Shown here: in pieces, positions 16,737 through 23,131 of the stretch
Numbering within the stretch: position 1 is the first letter of the stretch
Layout of the letters: every line of letters begins with the position of its first letter
From: Pseudomonadota bacterium
GTDB taxonomy: Bacteria; Pseudomonadota; Gammaproteobacteria; Burkholderiales; Burkholderiaceae_B
Assembly: GCA_023388835.1 (NCBI GenBank)
Contig: JAEWFK010000147.1
Location: 1 to 23,131 of the forward strand
DNA length: 23,131 nucleotides
Reading direction: 5' to 3'
Program-made: the position numbers and the translations under genes
The notes under the pieces: model-generated
Seen by the model: only the letters and a program-made list of their open reading frames with translations
The model's database searches: none
What the model was told of the DNA's origin: nothing

Positions 16737-16749
16737 GGCAGCCGCCTCA
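16734..16749. repeat. Palindrome spanning both stop codons of two convergent genes
   Basis: TGAGGC at 16734-16739 and GCCTCA at 16744-16749 form a six-base stem with an AGCC loop. The left arm begins with the leuD-like stop and the right arm ends with the phosphatase stop (TCA on this strand). It may be a compact shared 3' end. No T-run is present on either strand. Confidence 0.45.
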
Positions 16750-17394
16750 AGTGTGCATGACATCGTCCAGCGCGGGCATGTCGAGATGGCCGACTTGGTT
16801 CCACACGCCCATGCGCCATGCGCCGTCGGTATGGATGTCGAAGACGTTGATGCTGGTGTTGAGTATCGTGCCTTCGCGCTTTACAGTCAGGGCGTGTCCG
16901 TTGCTCCTGCGCCAGACCACGTCGATGACCCCGCCATGCGCGAACACCAGCACGTTTCGGCCGGGGTATTCGCGGGCGTAGCCTTCGAAGGCGGCGACAA
17001 TGCGCTCGGCGAACCGGGAGAACGATTCGCCTTCTTCGATATGGAGGTCCGGGTCGCGAAGGTTCACGCCCTGGCCCGTCTCTCCGCCGGACAGCGCTGC
17101 CCAGTCCATGCCCTGGTAAATGCCGTAGTTGCGTTCACGAAGGTTCTCGCTCGTGATGACAGGAAGATTCAAGTGCTGGGTAGCGATACGGGCCGTTTCG
17201 GCCGCTCGGGACAGGTCACTGCTCAATACGGCATGGAAAGCGGGACCGCCGGCGGCCTGGAGATGTTGCCCCAGGCGGCGGGCTTGCTCCAGCCCCATTT
17301 CGCTTAGCGGGATGTCCAGCCAACCCTGCAGGCGCCGGTTGGCGTTCCATTCCGTTTCGCCGTGACGGATCAGCCAAAAGTGTGTCGTATCCAT
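16747..17394 (-). CDS. Histidine phosphatase family protein (phosphoglycerate mutase-like)
   Basis: This is a cytoplasmic member of the histidine phosphatase superfamily, 215 residues. The phospho-accepting H11 is in LIRHGETEWN. Other active-site residues are R63 (SSDLSRAAETA), the acid E87 (LRERNYGIYQG) and H153 (VFAHGGVIDVV). The size and NRRLQGWLDIPLSEMG fit the GpmB/CobC-like branch, which acts mostly as phosphatases of small metabolites rather than as true mutases; the substrate is unknown. A TGCTAAAAT element immediately upstream suggests a promoter very close to the start. It is divergent from the uracil permease gene. Confidence 0.92.
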   Translation of the reverse strand: MDTTHFWLIRHGETEWNANRRLQGWLDIPLSEMGLEQARRLGQHLQAAGGPAFHAVLSSDLSRAAETARIATQHLNLPVITSENLRERNYGIYQGMDWAALSGGETGQGVNLRDPDLHIEEGESFSRFAERIVAAFEGYAREYPGRNVLVFAHGGVIDVVWRRSNGHALTVKREGTILNTSINVFDIHTDGAWRMGVWNQVGHLDMPALDDVMHT

Positions 17395-17400
17395 GCCGCC

Positions 17401-17409
17401 ATTTTAGCA
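17401..17409 (-). promoter_or_regulatory. Candidate extended -10 promoter of the phosphatase gene
   Basis: Read on the minus strand this is TGCTAAAAT, an extended -10 with hexamer TAAAAT. The expected start of transcription falls at or near 17394, the first base of the ATG, so the mRNA could be leaderless. No -35 match is seen. Confidence 0.35.
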
Positions 17410-17637
17410 AAGGGCTTTCCTTCGCCGCGGCGCTCAAAAGGTTCGTGAATCTTTGATCTGCCGCGCCGATATGCGGCGGTGGATGCCGGACCGGAGTAAA
17501 TATCTGTTGCAGAATCGCCGGGCCTCGCCGTACACTTCGCGACGGCCCGCGTGGGCGCCCGCCTCTGTCAGTTGCGCGAAGCGAGGGGACGGGGCGGCTG
17601 CCGCTTGCGCCGCATCCCAAATTCCTCCTTCATATAC

Positions 17638-18966
17638 ATGTCAGATTCCTTCTTTCCCCGCTGGCGCCGCATCGATGGCAGCGCGCCCGGCGCGGTAGTC
17701 CAGCCCGACGAATGTCTGCCCTGGCCACAGAATATCGCGATGGGTGCCCAGCACGTGGTGGCTATGTTCGGCTCCACAATTCTGGCCCCCTTGCTGATGG
17801 GCTTCGACCCGAACGTCGCGATTCTCATGTCGGGCGTCGGGACATTGATTTTTTTCCTGTTTGTGCGCGGTCGCGTGCCCAGCTATCTGGGTTCGAGCTT
17901 CGCCTTCATCGGCGGTGTGATCGCAGTGACTGGCTACGCCGGTGCGGGTCCAAACGCCAATATCGGTGTGGCGCTGGGTGCCATCATCGCTTGCGGGCTC
18001 GCCTATACCTTGATCGGCCTTATCGTCTGGTGGGTCAATGCGAGGACAGGTGGGGATGCACAGTGGATCAACCGCTGGATGCCTCCGGTGGTCACAGGTT
18101 CGGTGGTGGCTGTCATCGGTCTGAACCTCGCGCCCATTGCCACCCGCAGTGCCATGGGCGGCACCAACTTCGAGGCCGTGATGGCTCTGATCACGGTACT
18201 GTGCGTGGGCGGTGTTGCCGTCTATACGCGCGGCACTGTGCAGCGTCTTCTTATTCTTGTGGGACTGCTGCTGGCCTGCGTCATCTACGCTGTGCTCACC
18301 AACGGTCTGGGCATGGGCAAGCCCATCGATTTCAGCGGCGTGGCCGCGGCGCCGTGGCTGGGCCTGCCCAGTTTCAGCGCCCCAGTATTCGAACTTCATG
18401 CCATGAGCGTGATCGTGCCGGTCGCCATCATTCTCGTTGCCGAGAACCTGGGTCACATCAAGGCCGTGAGCGCCATGACGGGCAAGAACCTCGATGCCTA
18501 TCTGGGCCGCGCGTTTGTGGGCGATGGCATTGCCACCATGGTATCCGGCTCGGTCGGGGGCACCGGGGTGACCACCTACGCCGAAAACATCGGCGTGATG
18601 ACGGTCACGCGCATCTATTCGACACTGGTGTTCGTCGTTGCGGCGCTGATTGCCATCGGCCTGGGTTTCTCTCCGAAGTTTGGGGCGCTCATCCAGACCA
18701 TACCGGGCCCTGTGCTGGGAGGAATGTCGGTGGTGGTGTTCGGCCTGATCGCTGTAGCGGGCGCACGCATCTGGGTCGTGAACCAAGTTGATTTCAGCGA
18801 AAATCGCAACCTGATCGTGGCCGCCGTAACGCTTGTCCTGGGCGCCGGAAACTTTACCGTTCAGTTCGGCGACTTCAAGCTCGACGGAATCGGGACCGCC
18901 ACCTTCGGCGCCATATTTCTTTACGCGCTGCTGCGTATCGGAGCCCAGCGCAGGGCGCTTGGCTAA
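17638..18966 (+). CDS. Uracil permease, NCS2 family (UraA-like)
   Basis: This is an inner-membrane nucleobase:proton symporter, 442 residues with about 14 hydrophobic segments. The signature GGTGVTTYAENIGVMTVTR places it with uracil transporters; xanthine and urate carriers have a QNNG-type motif instead. The two functional glutamates fit UraA: E269 in VAENLGH and E316 in TTYAENIG. The ATG at 17638 (MSDSFFPRW) is preferred over a frame open from 17551 whose extra Arg-rich residues look non-coding. No Shine-Dalgarno sequence precedes it. The 243-base gap upstream holds a small hairpin (CGCCG 17464-17468, CGGCG 17474-17478) and no other clear signal. A role in pyrimidine salvage complements the nearby carAB genes. 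Confidence 0.92.
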   Translation: MSDSFFPRWRRIDGSAPGAVVQPDECLPWPQNIAMGAQHVVAMFGSTILAPLLMGFDPNVAILMSGVGTLIFFLFVRGRVPSYLGSSFAFIGGVIAVTGYAGAGPNANIGVALGAIIACGLAYTLIGLIVWWVNARTGGDAQWINRWMPPVVTGSVVAVIGLNLAPIATRSAMGGTNFEAVMALITVLCVGGVAVYTRGTVQRLLILVGLLLACVIYAVLTNGLGMGKPIDFSGVAAAPWLGLPSFSAPVFELHAMSVIVPVAIILVAENLGHIKAVSAMTGKNLDAYLGRAFVGDGIATMVSGSVGGTGVTTYAENIGVMTVTRIYSTLVFVVAALIAIGLGFSPKFGALIQTIPGPVLGGMSVVVFGLIAVAGARIWVVNQVDFSENRNLIVAAVTLVLGAGNFTVQFGDFKLDGIGTATFGAIFLYALLRIGAQRRALG

Positions 18967-19011
18967 GCTCCTGCGAGCACCGGCGGCTGTCCGCCTGTAT
19001 GCGCGCCTATA

Positions 19012-19046
19012 TGCCTGCCGAATTCGGCAGGCAAGCTTGCATTTTT
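19012..19046 (+). terminator. Perfect 22-base palindrome followed by a T-run, after the uracil permease
   Basis: Positions 19012-19033 form a perfect palindrome (TGCCTGCC, GAATTC, GGCAGGCA). A second perfect palindrome, GCAAGCTTGC at 19031-19040, overlaps its end, followed by A and five Ts at 19042-19046. Either hairpin could end the permease transcript, which stops 46 bases upstream. Confidence 0.6.
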
Positions 19047-19076
19047 CTCGAACTTTGCGGACAATAAGCCAACACT

Positions 19077-19110
19077 CCCCGGTACACACCCATGCCGGGG
19101 TTTTGTTTTA
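19077..19110 (+). terminator. Intrinsic terminator in the uraA-greA gap
   Basis: CCCCGG at 19077-19082 pairs with CCGGGG at 19095-19100, followed directly by TTTTGTTTTA. This is a classical stem plus T-rich tail. It backs up the hairpin at 19012 and isolates greA from upstream transcription. Confidence 0.75.
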
Positions 19111-19217
19111 GGTCCTGCTCAGGCGCGTTTCCCTCACCCGACACTCCAGGCGTCAAGCCTGAGTCCTGTCATGCGCCGGGCGTCTCGGGCCGCTTCAAAA
19201 CACCGTCTGTCTGTCGG

Positions 19218-19240
19218 CGCTCCAGCAGGAGCGTCTTTTT
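19218..19240 (+). terminator. Terminator-like hairpin in the greA leader (possible attenuator)
   Basis: CGCTCC at 19218-19223 and GGAGCG at 19228-19233 form a perfect stem with an AGCA loop, followed by TCTTTTT. It ends 21 bases before the greA ATG, so any greA transcript starting upstream must pass it. The E. coli greA leader also contains a terminator, which gives rise to the short GraL transcripts; a similar arrangement here is inferred. Confidence 0.55.
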
Positions 19241-19261
19241 ACTTTTGATTCAGGAAATAGT

Positions 19262-19738
19262 ATGTCTGCGATCCCGTTGACTGCAGGTGGCGCTGAGCGC
19301 TTGCAAGCCGAACTGCACCGTCTGAAGACGGTCGACCGCCCCGAGGTCATCAACGCCATTGCGGAAGCGCGGGCGCAAGGTGACCTCTCCGAAAACGCCG
19401 AGTACGATGCAGCTCGCGAGCGCCAGGCGTTCATAGAAGGCCGTATCAAGGAGCTGGAAGGCACGCTTTCCAACGCACAAATCATCGATCCCACGGCATT
19501 GAATGTCGATGGTCGTGCCGTCTTCGGCGCCACGGTCGAGATCGAGGAAATCGAGTCCGGCCAGCGCCTGACCTATCAAATCGTGGGCGACGTGGAAGCC
19601 GACATCCGCTCCAGCAAAATTTCGGTGTCCAGCCCAGTGGCCCGTGCGCTGATCGGCAAATCGGAAGGCGATGTCGTCGAGGTGTTGGCGCCCGGCGGCA
19701 CGCGTGAATACGAGATCATCACGATCAGCTACGTCTGA
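19262..19738 (+). CDS. greA: Transcription elongation factor GreA
   Basis: GreA enters the secondary channel of RNA polymerase and stimulates cleavage of backtracked RNA. The product has the standard 158 residues. It has an N-terminal coiled coil with the acidic tip D41 and E44 (GDLSENAEYDAARE), and a C-terminal FKBP-like domain (about 83-158) ending in GTREYEIITISYV. AGGAA at 19252-19256 is a good ribosome binding site for the ATG. An intrinsic terminator lies 72 bases downstream. In many Burkholderiales greA follows carB closely. Here about 9.5 kb separates them, including the LysR/TRAP/leuCD block. Confidence 0.98.
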   Translation: MSAIPLTAGGAERLQAELHRLKTVDRPEVINAIAEARAQGDLSENAEYDAARERQAFIEGRIKELEGTLSNAQIIDPTALNVDGRAVFGATVEIEEIESGQRLTYQIVGDVEADIRSSKISVSSPVARALIGKSEGDVVEVLAPGGTREYEIITISYV

Positions 19739-19810
19739 GCCTGCCTCGGGGAGCCGCTTGGCGTGCTCCCGGCCGCTCATGTGGCGGCGCGGCGCGTTCC
19801 ATTTGAAATC

Positions 19811-19846
19811 CAGCCCGGCGATATTCTGCAAGGGCTGTATTTTTTT
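19811..19846 (+). terminator. Intrinsic terminator of greA
   Basis: CAGCCC at 19811-19816 pairs with GGGCTG at 19832-19837, followed by TA and seven Ts up to 19846. It lies 14 bases beyond the stop of the convergent yhbY gene. The T-rich side serves the plus strand best. Confidence 0.7.
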
Positions 19847-19859
19847 GGGCGACCTTTCT

Positions 19860-20432
19860 TCAGGGGCGGCTGCGGCGCACGCCGGCACGCAGGGATAATG
19901 CGCTGCCGCTACGGCGAGGTATCCGGGGAGCCGCTGCGCCACGCGCGGGTATACGCGTACGAGCGGGCTTCTCAAAGCCGGTATCCGGCGTTTTCTGGGA
20001 TGCCTCGCGCGACTGTTGCTTGCGCGCCTTTTCATCACGACGGGTCTTGGTCTGACCGGTGGCCGCCAGCTTTTTGGGCGTATAGGGCTCTGCAGGCTTG
20101 CGAACCGCGCGCGTGGGAGCTTCCTTTTCGGCCTGCAGGAAGGGCGAGCGCGCATCGGGGTCGGGGCGGTATATGATTAGTGTCTTACCCAGATGATGTA
20201 CATTGGCGCAGGACAGCGTTTCACAGATCGTTTCCAGCATGGAGCCGCGTGCTTCGCGGTCGTCTCCGGCCACGCGCACCTTGATCAGCTGGTGCGCCTT
20301 GAGATTCAGGTCGATTTCCTTGAGTACGGATTCAGTCAGGCCCCGGTCGCCAATCAGCACGACGGGACGCAAGGGGTGGGCGGCTGCGCGCAGGGCGCTA
20401 CGCTCCTGGGAAGTAATGTCGAGTTTTGGCAT
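19860..20432 (-). CDS. yhbY: YhbY/CRS1-YhbY (CRM) domain RNA-binding protein
   Basis: This is a ribosome-associated RNA-binding protein of 190 residues. The CRM domain covers about residues 1-95, with ERSALRAAAHPLRPVVLIGDRGLTESV (including the GDRG of the GxxG loop) and HHLGKTLIIYRP. E. coli YhbY is only this domain (about 97 residues) and associates with pre-50S particles. Here a tail of about 95 residues, rich in Lys, Arg, Pro and Ala, follows from EKEAPTRAVRKPAEPYTPKKL; it looks disordered and may add RNA contacts. The gene is divergent from rlmE with only 17 bases between the start codons, an arrangement kept in many proteobacteria. Confidence 0.92.
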   Translation of the reverse strand: MPKLDITSQERSALRAAAHPLRPVVLIGDRGLTESVLKEIDLNLKAHQLIKVRVAGDDREARGSMLETICETLSCANVHHLGKTLIIYRPDPDARSPFLQAEKEAPTRAVRKPAEPYTPKKLAATGQTKTRRDEKARKQQSREASQKTPDTGFEKPARTRIPARGAAAPRIPRRSGSALSLRAGVRRSRP

Positions 20433-20449
20433 GGTGGAATTGTACGGGA

Positions 20450-21085
20450 ATGGCCAAGAAAAAATTTTCCAAGAACTGGGTTATGCAGCATATTAATGAC
20501 CCATACGTCAAACAGGCGCAACAGAAAGGTTACAGGGCGCGTGCGGCATTCAAGCTCACAGAACTGCTCGACACTGAGAAGTTGTTGCGCAAGGGCGATG
20601 TCGTCGTCGATCTGGGCTCGGCGCCAGGTAGCTGGTCGCAGGTTGCGCGAGAGCGCCTGGCGGGCACCGGCGGCCTGATCGAAGGCCGCGTGATCGCGCT
20701 CGATCTGCTGCCCATGGAGCCCATCGCAGGCGTTGAGTTCCTGCAGGGCGACTTCCGCGATGATGCCGTGCTGCATCAGCTCGAAGCCTTGCTCGGCGGT
20801 GAAAAAGTCGACCTTGTCATTTCCGATATGGCCCCCAACCTATCGGGGGTGAGTTCGGCCGATTCGGCCCGCATCCAGCATGTGTGCGAGCTCGCCATGG
20901 AATTTGCATGTGCGCACCTGAAGCCGGAAGGCGCGCTGATCGTCAAGGCTTTCCATGGCAGCGGTTTTTCGCAGATTGTCGAGACGTTCAAGCGACGGTT
21001 CAAGCGTGTCGTGGAGCGCAAGCCCAAAGCGTCGCGTGACAAGTCGTCCGAGACGTTTCTGGTAGCGCGCGGCGTCAAGGATTGA
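20450..21085 (+). CDS. rlmE: 23S rRNA (uridine-2'-O-)-methyltransferase RlmE (FtsJ/RrmJ)
   Basis: RlmE methylates the ribose of U2552 in the A-loop of 23S rRNA using S-adenosylmethionine, a late step in 50S maturation. The 211-residue product has the catalytic tetrad K35 (AAFKLTELL), D126 (ISDMAPNLSG), K166 (IVKAFHGSGF) and E201 (SSETFLVARG), plus the SAM-binding loop DLGSAPGSWSQ (54-64). The ATG at 20450 (MAKKKFSKNW) is preferred over a frame opening at 20426 inside the yhbY start region. Because yhbY starts 17 bases away on the other strand, each promoter must lie partly in the other gene. ftsH follows after a 236-base leader. Confidence 0.97.
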   Translation: MAKKKFSKNWVMQHINDPYVKQAQQKGYRARAAFKLTELLDTEKLLRKGDVVVDLGSAPGSWSQVARERLAGTGGLIEGRVIALDLLPMEPIAGVEFLQGDFRDDAVLHQLEALLGGEKVDLVISDMAPNLSGVSSADSARIQHVCELAMEFACAHLKPEGALIVKAFHGSGFSQIVETFKRRFKRVVERKPKASRDKSSETFLVARGVKD

Positions 21086-21132
21086 GCCGCAAGGGCTTTA
21101 AGGTTTTTGTAAACAGGGCGTTCTCATTCGGG

Positions 21133-21138
21133 TAGAAT
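21133..21138 (+). promoter_or_regulatory. Candidate -10 element for ftsH
   Basis: TAGAAT lies between rlmE and ftsH, with a TTGTAA at 21107-21112 that is 20 bases upstream, longer than ideal. It would give an ftsH transcript with a leader of about 180 bases. No convincing heat-shock (sigma-32) promoter was seen. Confidence 0.3.
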
Positions 21139-21209
21139 GAACGCTTGACCGTATGCTCGTCATGAATGTCGTTCGCTGTAACGGTAGCCATGCGGGCGAA
21201 CCCCCTTCC

Positions 21210-21276
21210 CGGAGCCTATTGCTCCGCCGACGGATACCGGTTACGAACCGGGTCTTTCGCGGGCGGCGTTGCCGCC
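21210..21276 (+). other. Three evenly spaced hairpins in the ftsH leader
   Basis: Three perfect 15-base hairpins follow one another: GGAGC/GCTCC at 21211-21225 (extended by an outer C-G pair), CCGGTT/AACCGG at 21237-21251, and GGCGGC/GCCGCC at 21262-21276. Their centres are 26 and 25 bases apart. They sit between rlmE and the ftsH ribosome binding site, so a structured 5' leader is likely. No known riboswitch was recognised. Confidence 0.5.
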
Positions 21277-21309
21277 AAGAGTGCACCGGCCGGGGGCGTC
21301 GCAGTTTCT

Positions 21310-21315
21310 AGGAGG
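21310..21315 (+). promoter_or_regulatory. Ribosome binding site deciding the TTG start of ftsH
   Basis: A perfect AGGAGG stands six bases before the TTG at 21322. A TTG at 21316 is in frame but directly abuts it and so is too close. Confidence 0.75.
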
Positions 21316-21321
21316 TTGGCT

Positions 21322-23131
21322 TTGAACAACTCGTTTTCCAAGGTGGCGATCTGGATGGTGATCGCATTGGTGCTGTTCACTGTGTTCAAGCAGTTCGACG
21401 GCCGCGCACCCATCACAGACAACGTGACCTACACGCAATTCATGACTGATGCGCAAGCAGGGCGTATCAGCAAGGTGGATATCCAGGGCGACACACTTTA
21501 TGTCACGCCCGATTCCGGCCGCCCGTACAGCCTGACTTCGCCCGGCGACCTCTGGATGGTGCCTGAGCTGGTCAAGAACGGAGTGCAGGTCTCCGGCCGC
21601 GCGCGCGAAGAGCCGTCCTTCCTGACCAGCCTCTTCATTTCCTGGTTCCCGATGCTGCTCCTGATCGGTGTCTGGATTTTCTTTATGCGTCAGATGCAGG
21701 GCGGCGGAAAGGGCGGGGCCTTCAGTTTCGGCAAGTCCCGCGCACGCATGCTCGACGAAAACACGAACCACATCACGTTTTCCGATGTCGCCGGTTGCGA
21801 CGAAGCCAAGGAAGACGTTCAGGAACTGGTCGACTTCCTGCGTGATCCCACCAAATTCCAACGTCTGGGTGGTCGGATTCCCCGCGGCGTACTGCTTGTA
21901 GGCCCCCCGGGGACCGGCAAGACCTTGCTCGCAAAAGCCATTGCTGGCGAAGCCAAGGTCCCCTTCTTCAGCATCTCGGGCTCCGATTTTGTAGAGATGT
22001 TCGTCGGGGTCGGTGCTGCCCGCGTTCGCGACATGTTCGAGAACGCCAAGAAGCAGGCGCCCTGCATCATTTTCATCGATGAAATCGACGCCGTGGGCCG
22101 CCAGCGTGGCGCCGGCCTGGGCGGCGGCAACGACGAACGCGAACAGACGTTGAACCAACTGTTGGTCGAGATGGACGGTTTCGAAACGGGGCAGGGCGTG
22201 CTGGTCATCGCCGCCACGAACCGTCCCGACGTCCTCGACCCAGCCTTGCTGCGTCCCGGTCGCTTCGACCGCCAGGTGGTCGTTGCGCTTCCCGACATGC
22301 GCGGTCGCGAACACATTCTGAAAGTACATATGCGCAAGGTGCCTCTCGCCACCGACGTCGACGCCACCGTGCTCGCGCGCGGCACGCCGGGATTTTCGGG
22401 CGCCGATCTGGCCAACCTGGTCAACGAGGCCGCGCTGTTCGCGGCGCGCCGCAGCGGGCGCACCGTGGAGATGGGCGATTTCGAAAAGGCCAAGGACAAG
22501 ATCATCATGGGCGCCGAGCGCCGGACGCTGATCATGCCCGAAGAAGAGCGGCGCAACACGGCGTACCACGAATCCGGCCACGCGCTGGTGGCGCGCTTGC
22601 TGCCCAAGACGGATCCCGTGCACAAGGTCACCATCATCCCGCGCGGCCGTGCGCTTGGGGTGACCATGCAGTTGCCTGAGAACGACCGCTACAGCATGGA
22701 CAAAGAACGCCTGCTGAACATGATCGCGGTGCTCTTCGGCGGCCGTATCGCCGAAGAGGTCTTCATGAACCAGATGACCACCGGCGCATCGAACGACTTC
22801 GAACGTGCGACGGCCATCGCTCGGGACATCGTCACCCGTTACGGGATGACTGACTCCCTTGGCCCCATGGTTTATGCCGAGAATGAGGGCGAGGTCTTCC
22901 TCGGCCGCAGCGTGACTAAAACCACGCACGTGTCCGAAGCAACGATGCAAAAGGTCGACGACGAGATCCGCAAGATCATCGATGAGCAGTACACGGTGGC
23001 GCGTACGCTCATCGAAGACCACAGCGACAAGATGCATGCCATGGCGGCTGCCCTGCTCGAATGGGAAACCATCGACGCCGATCAGATCAATGACATCATG
23101 GAAGGCAAGTCGCCGCGTCCTCCGAAGTCGT
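21322..23131 (+). CDS. ftsH: ATP-dependent zinc metalloprotease FtsH, C-terminal end cut off by the window
   Basis: FtsH is an inner-membrane AAA+ protease that degrades damaged membrane proteins and regulators such as sigma-32 and LpxC. About 603 of an expected 630 or so residues are present. It starts with a membrane helix (KVAIWMVIALVLFTVF), then a periplasmic domain to about residue 95, and a second helix (WFPMLLLIGVWIFFM). The AAA domain has Walker A GPPGTGKT at 194-201, Walker B IIFIDEID, the SRH region NRPDVLDPALLRPGRFDR, and the zinc site H416-E-S-G-H420 with the third ligand D492. The start is a TTG with a perfect ribosome binding site. MNNSFSKVAIW fits the betaproteobacterial N-terminus. 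The frame runs open to the last base. Confidence 0.98.
   Translation, partial: MNNSFSKVAIWMVIALVLFTVFKQFDGRAPITDNVTYTQFMTDAQAGRISKVDIQGDTLYVTPDSGRPYSLTSPGDLWMVPELVKNGVQVSGRAREEPSFLTSLFISWFPMLLLIGVWIFFMRQMQGGGKGGAFSFGKSRARMLDENTNHITFSDVAGCDEAKEDVQELVDFLRDPTKFQRLGGRIPRGVLLVGPPGTGKTLLAKAIAGEAKVPFFSISGSDFVEMFVGVGAARVRDMFENAKKQAPCIIFIDEIDAVGRQRGAGLGGGNDEREQTLNQLLVEMDGFETGQGVLVIAATNRPDVLDPALLRPGRFDRQVVVALPDMRGREHILKVHMRKVPLATDVDATVLARGTPGFSGADLANLVNEAALFAARRSGRTVEMGDFEKAKDKIIMGAERRTLIMPEEERRNTAYHESGHALVARLLPKTDPVHKVTIIPRGRALGVTMQLPENDRYSMDKERLLNMIAVLFGGRIAEEVFMNQMTTGASNDFERATAIARDIVTRYGMTDSLGPMVYAENEGEVFLGRSVTKTTHVSEATMQKVDDEIRKIIDEQYTVARTLIEDHSDKMHAMAAALLEWETIDADQINDIMEGKSPRPPKS

Noticed and set aside
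9741..16760. Mobile-element borders of the catabolic block
   Set aside because: No direct repeats, tRNA, integrase or transposase could be seen at either end, so it is not called a mobile element.
19020..19038. EcoRI (GAATTC) and HindIII (AAGCTT) sites close together, like a cloning polylinker
   Set aside because: The surrounding sequence is not vector-like. Both sites are the centres of natural-looking palindromes in a terminator region, with normal genes on both sides.
21145..21170. TTGACC followed by CATGAATG as an ftsH promoter
   Set aside because: No acceptable -10 hexamer lies 16-18 bases downstream, and a heat-shock-type CCCCAT element is missing.
21162..21311. A 49-codon open frame in the ftsH leader whose TAG overlaps the ftsH ribosome binding site
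   Set aside because: No ribosome binding site precedes it, the product is Arg-rich as expected from chance reading of GC-rich hairpins, and it resembles nothing I know. A leader peptide is possible but unsupported.
21241..23037. A 598-codon open frame antisense to ftsH
   Set aside because: Same reason: ftsH on the plus strand is unmistakable, and the antisense product has low-complexity His/Asp/Arg-rich composition.

Overview
The window looks like a chromosomal segment of a high-GC betaproteobacterium. CarA, CarB, GreA, YhbY, RlmE, FtsH, RecR and transaldolase all read as Burkholderiales proteins. The Alcaligenaceae (Bordetella/Achromobacter/Pusillimonas-like) are my best guess, from remembered sequence similarity and gene order; no search was run. 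I see no tRNA, rRNA, CRISPR array, integrase, transposase or insertion sequence.

Layout. (1) 1-644: the last codons of a YbaB/EbfC nucleoid protein overlapping recR. (2) 708-3337: a tight three-gene ABC importer (Tat-exported binding protein, ATPase, permease) of the taurine/nitrate/sulfonate class, substrate unknown. (3) 3392-4345, minus strand: transaldolase, converging on the importer. (4) 4464-9740: a promoter, carA, carB and a short-chain dehydrogenase gene. (5) 9761-16736: an accessory catabolic block. It holds a LysR regulator facing away from an isochorismatase-fold amidohydrolase and a complete TRAP transporter (DctP, DctQ, DctM), then a strong terminator, then a separate leuC-leuD-like hydratase pair. 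(6) 16747-18966: a histidine phosphatase (minus) and a uracil-type NCS2 permease (plus). (7) 18967-23131: the transcription and RNA housekeeping block greA, yhbY (minus), rlmE and ftsH (cut by the window end). Several terminator-like or leader hairpins lie around greA and ftsH.

How the genes may work together. carAB makes carbamoyl phosphate for pyrimidines and arginine, and the uracil permease offers salvage of the same end product. The most interesting part is region 5. The amidohydrolase resembles the maleamate amidohydrolase (NicF)/N-carbamoylsarcosine amidase branch. The TRAP binding protein seems to lack the arginine that usually grips a ligand carboxylate. The aconitase-family pair has no leuB beside it and carries an unusual Cys in a LeuD signature. 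One consistent reading is uptake of an amidated or otherwise atypical small acid, release of ammonia, and hydration of the unsaturated diacid (for example maleate to malate). This is inference. The terminator before the leuCD-like pair means that co-regulation is not proven.

No stretch of more than 300 bases lacks a gene. The longest gap, 18967-19261, holds three terminator-like hairpins.
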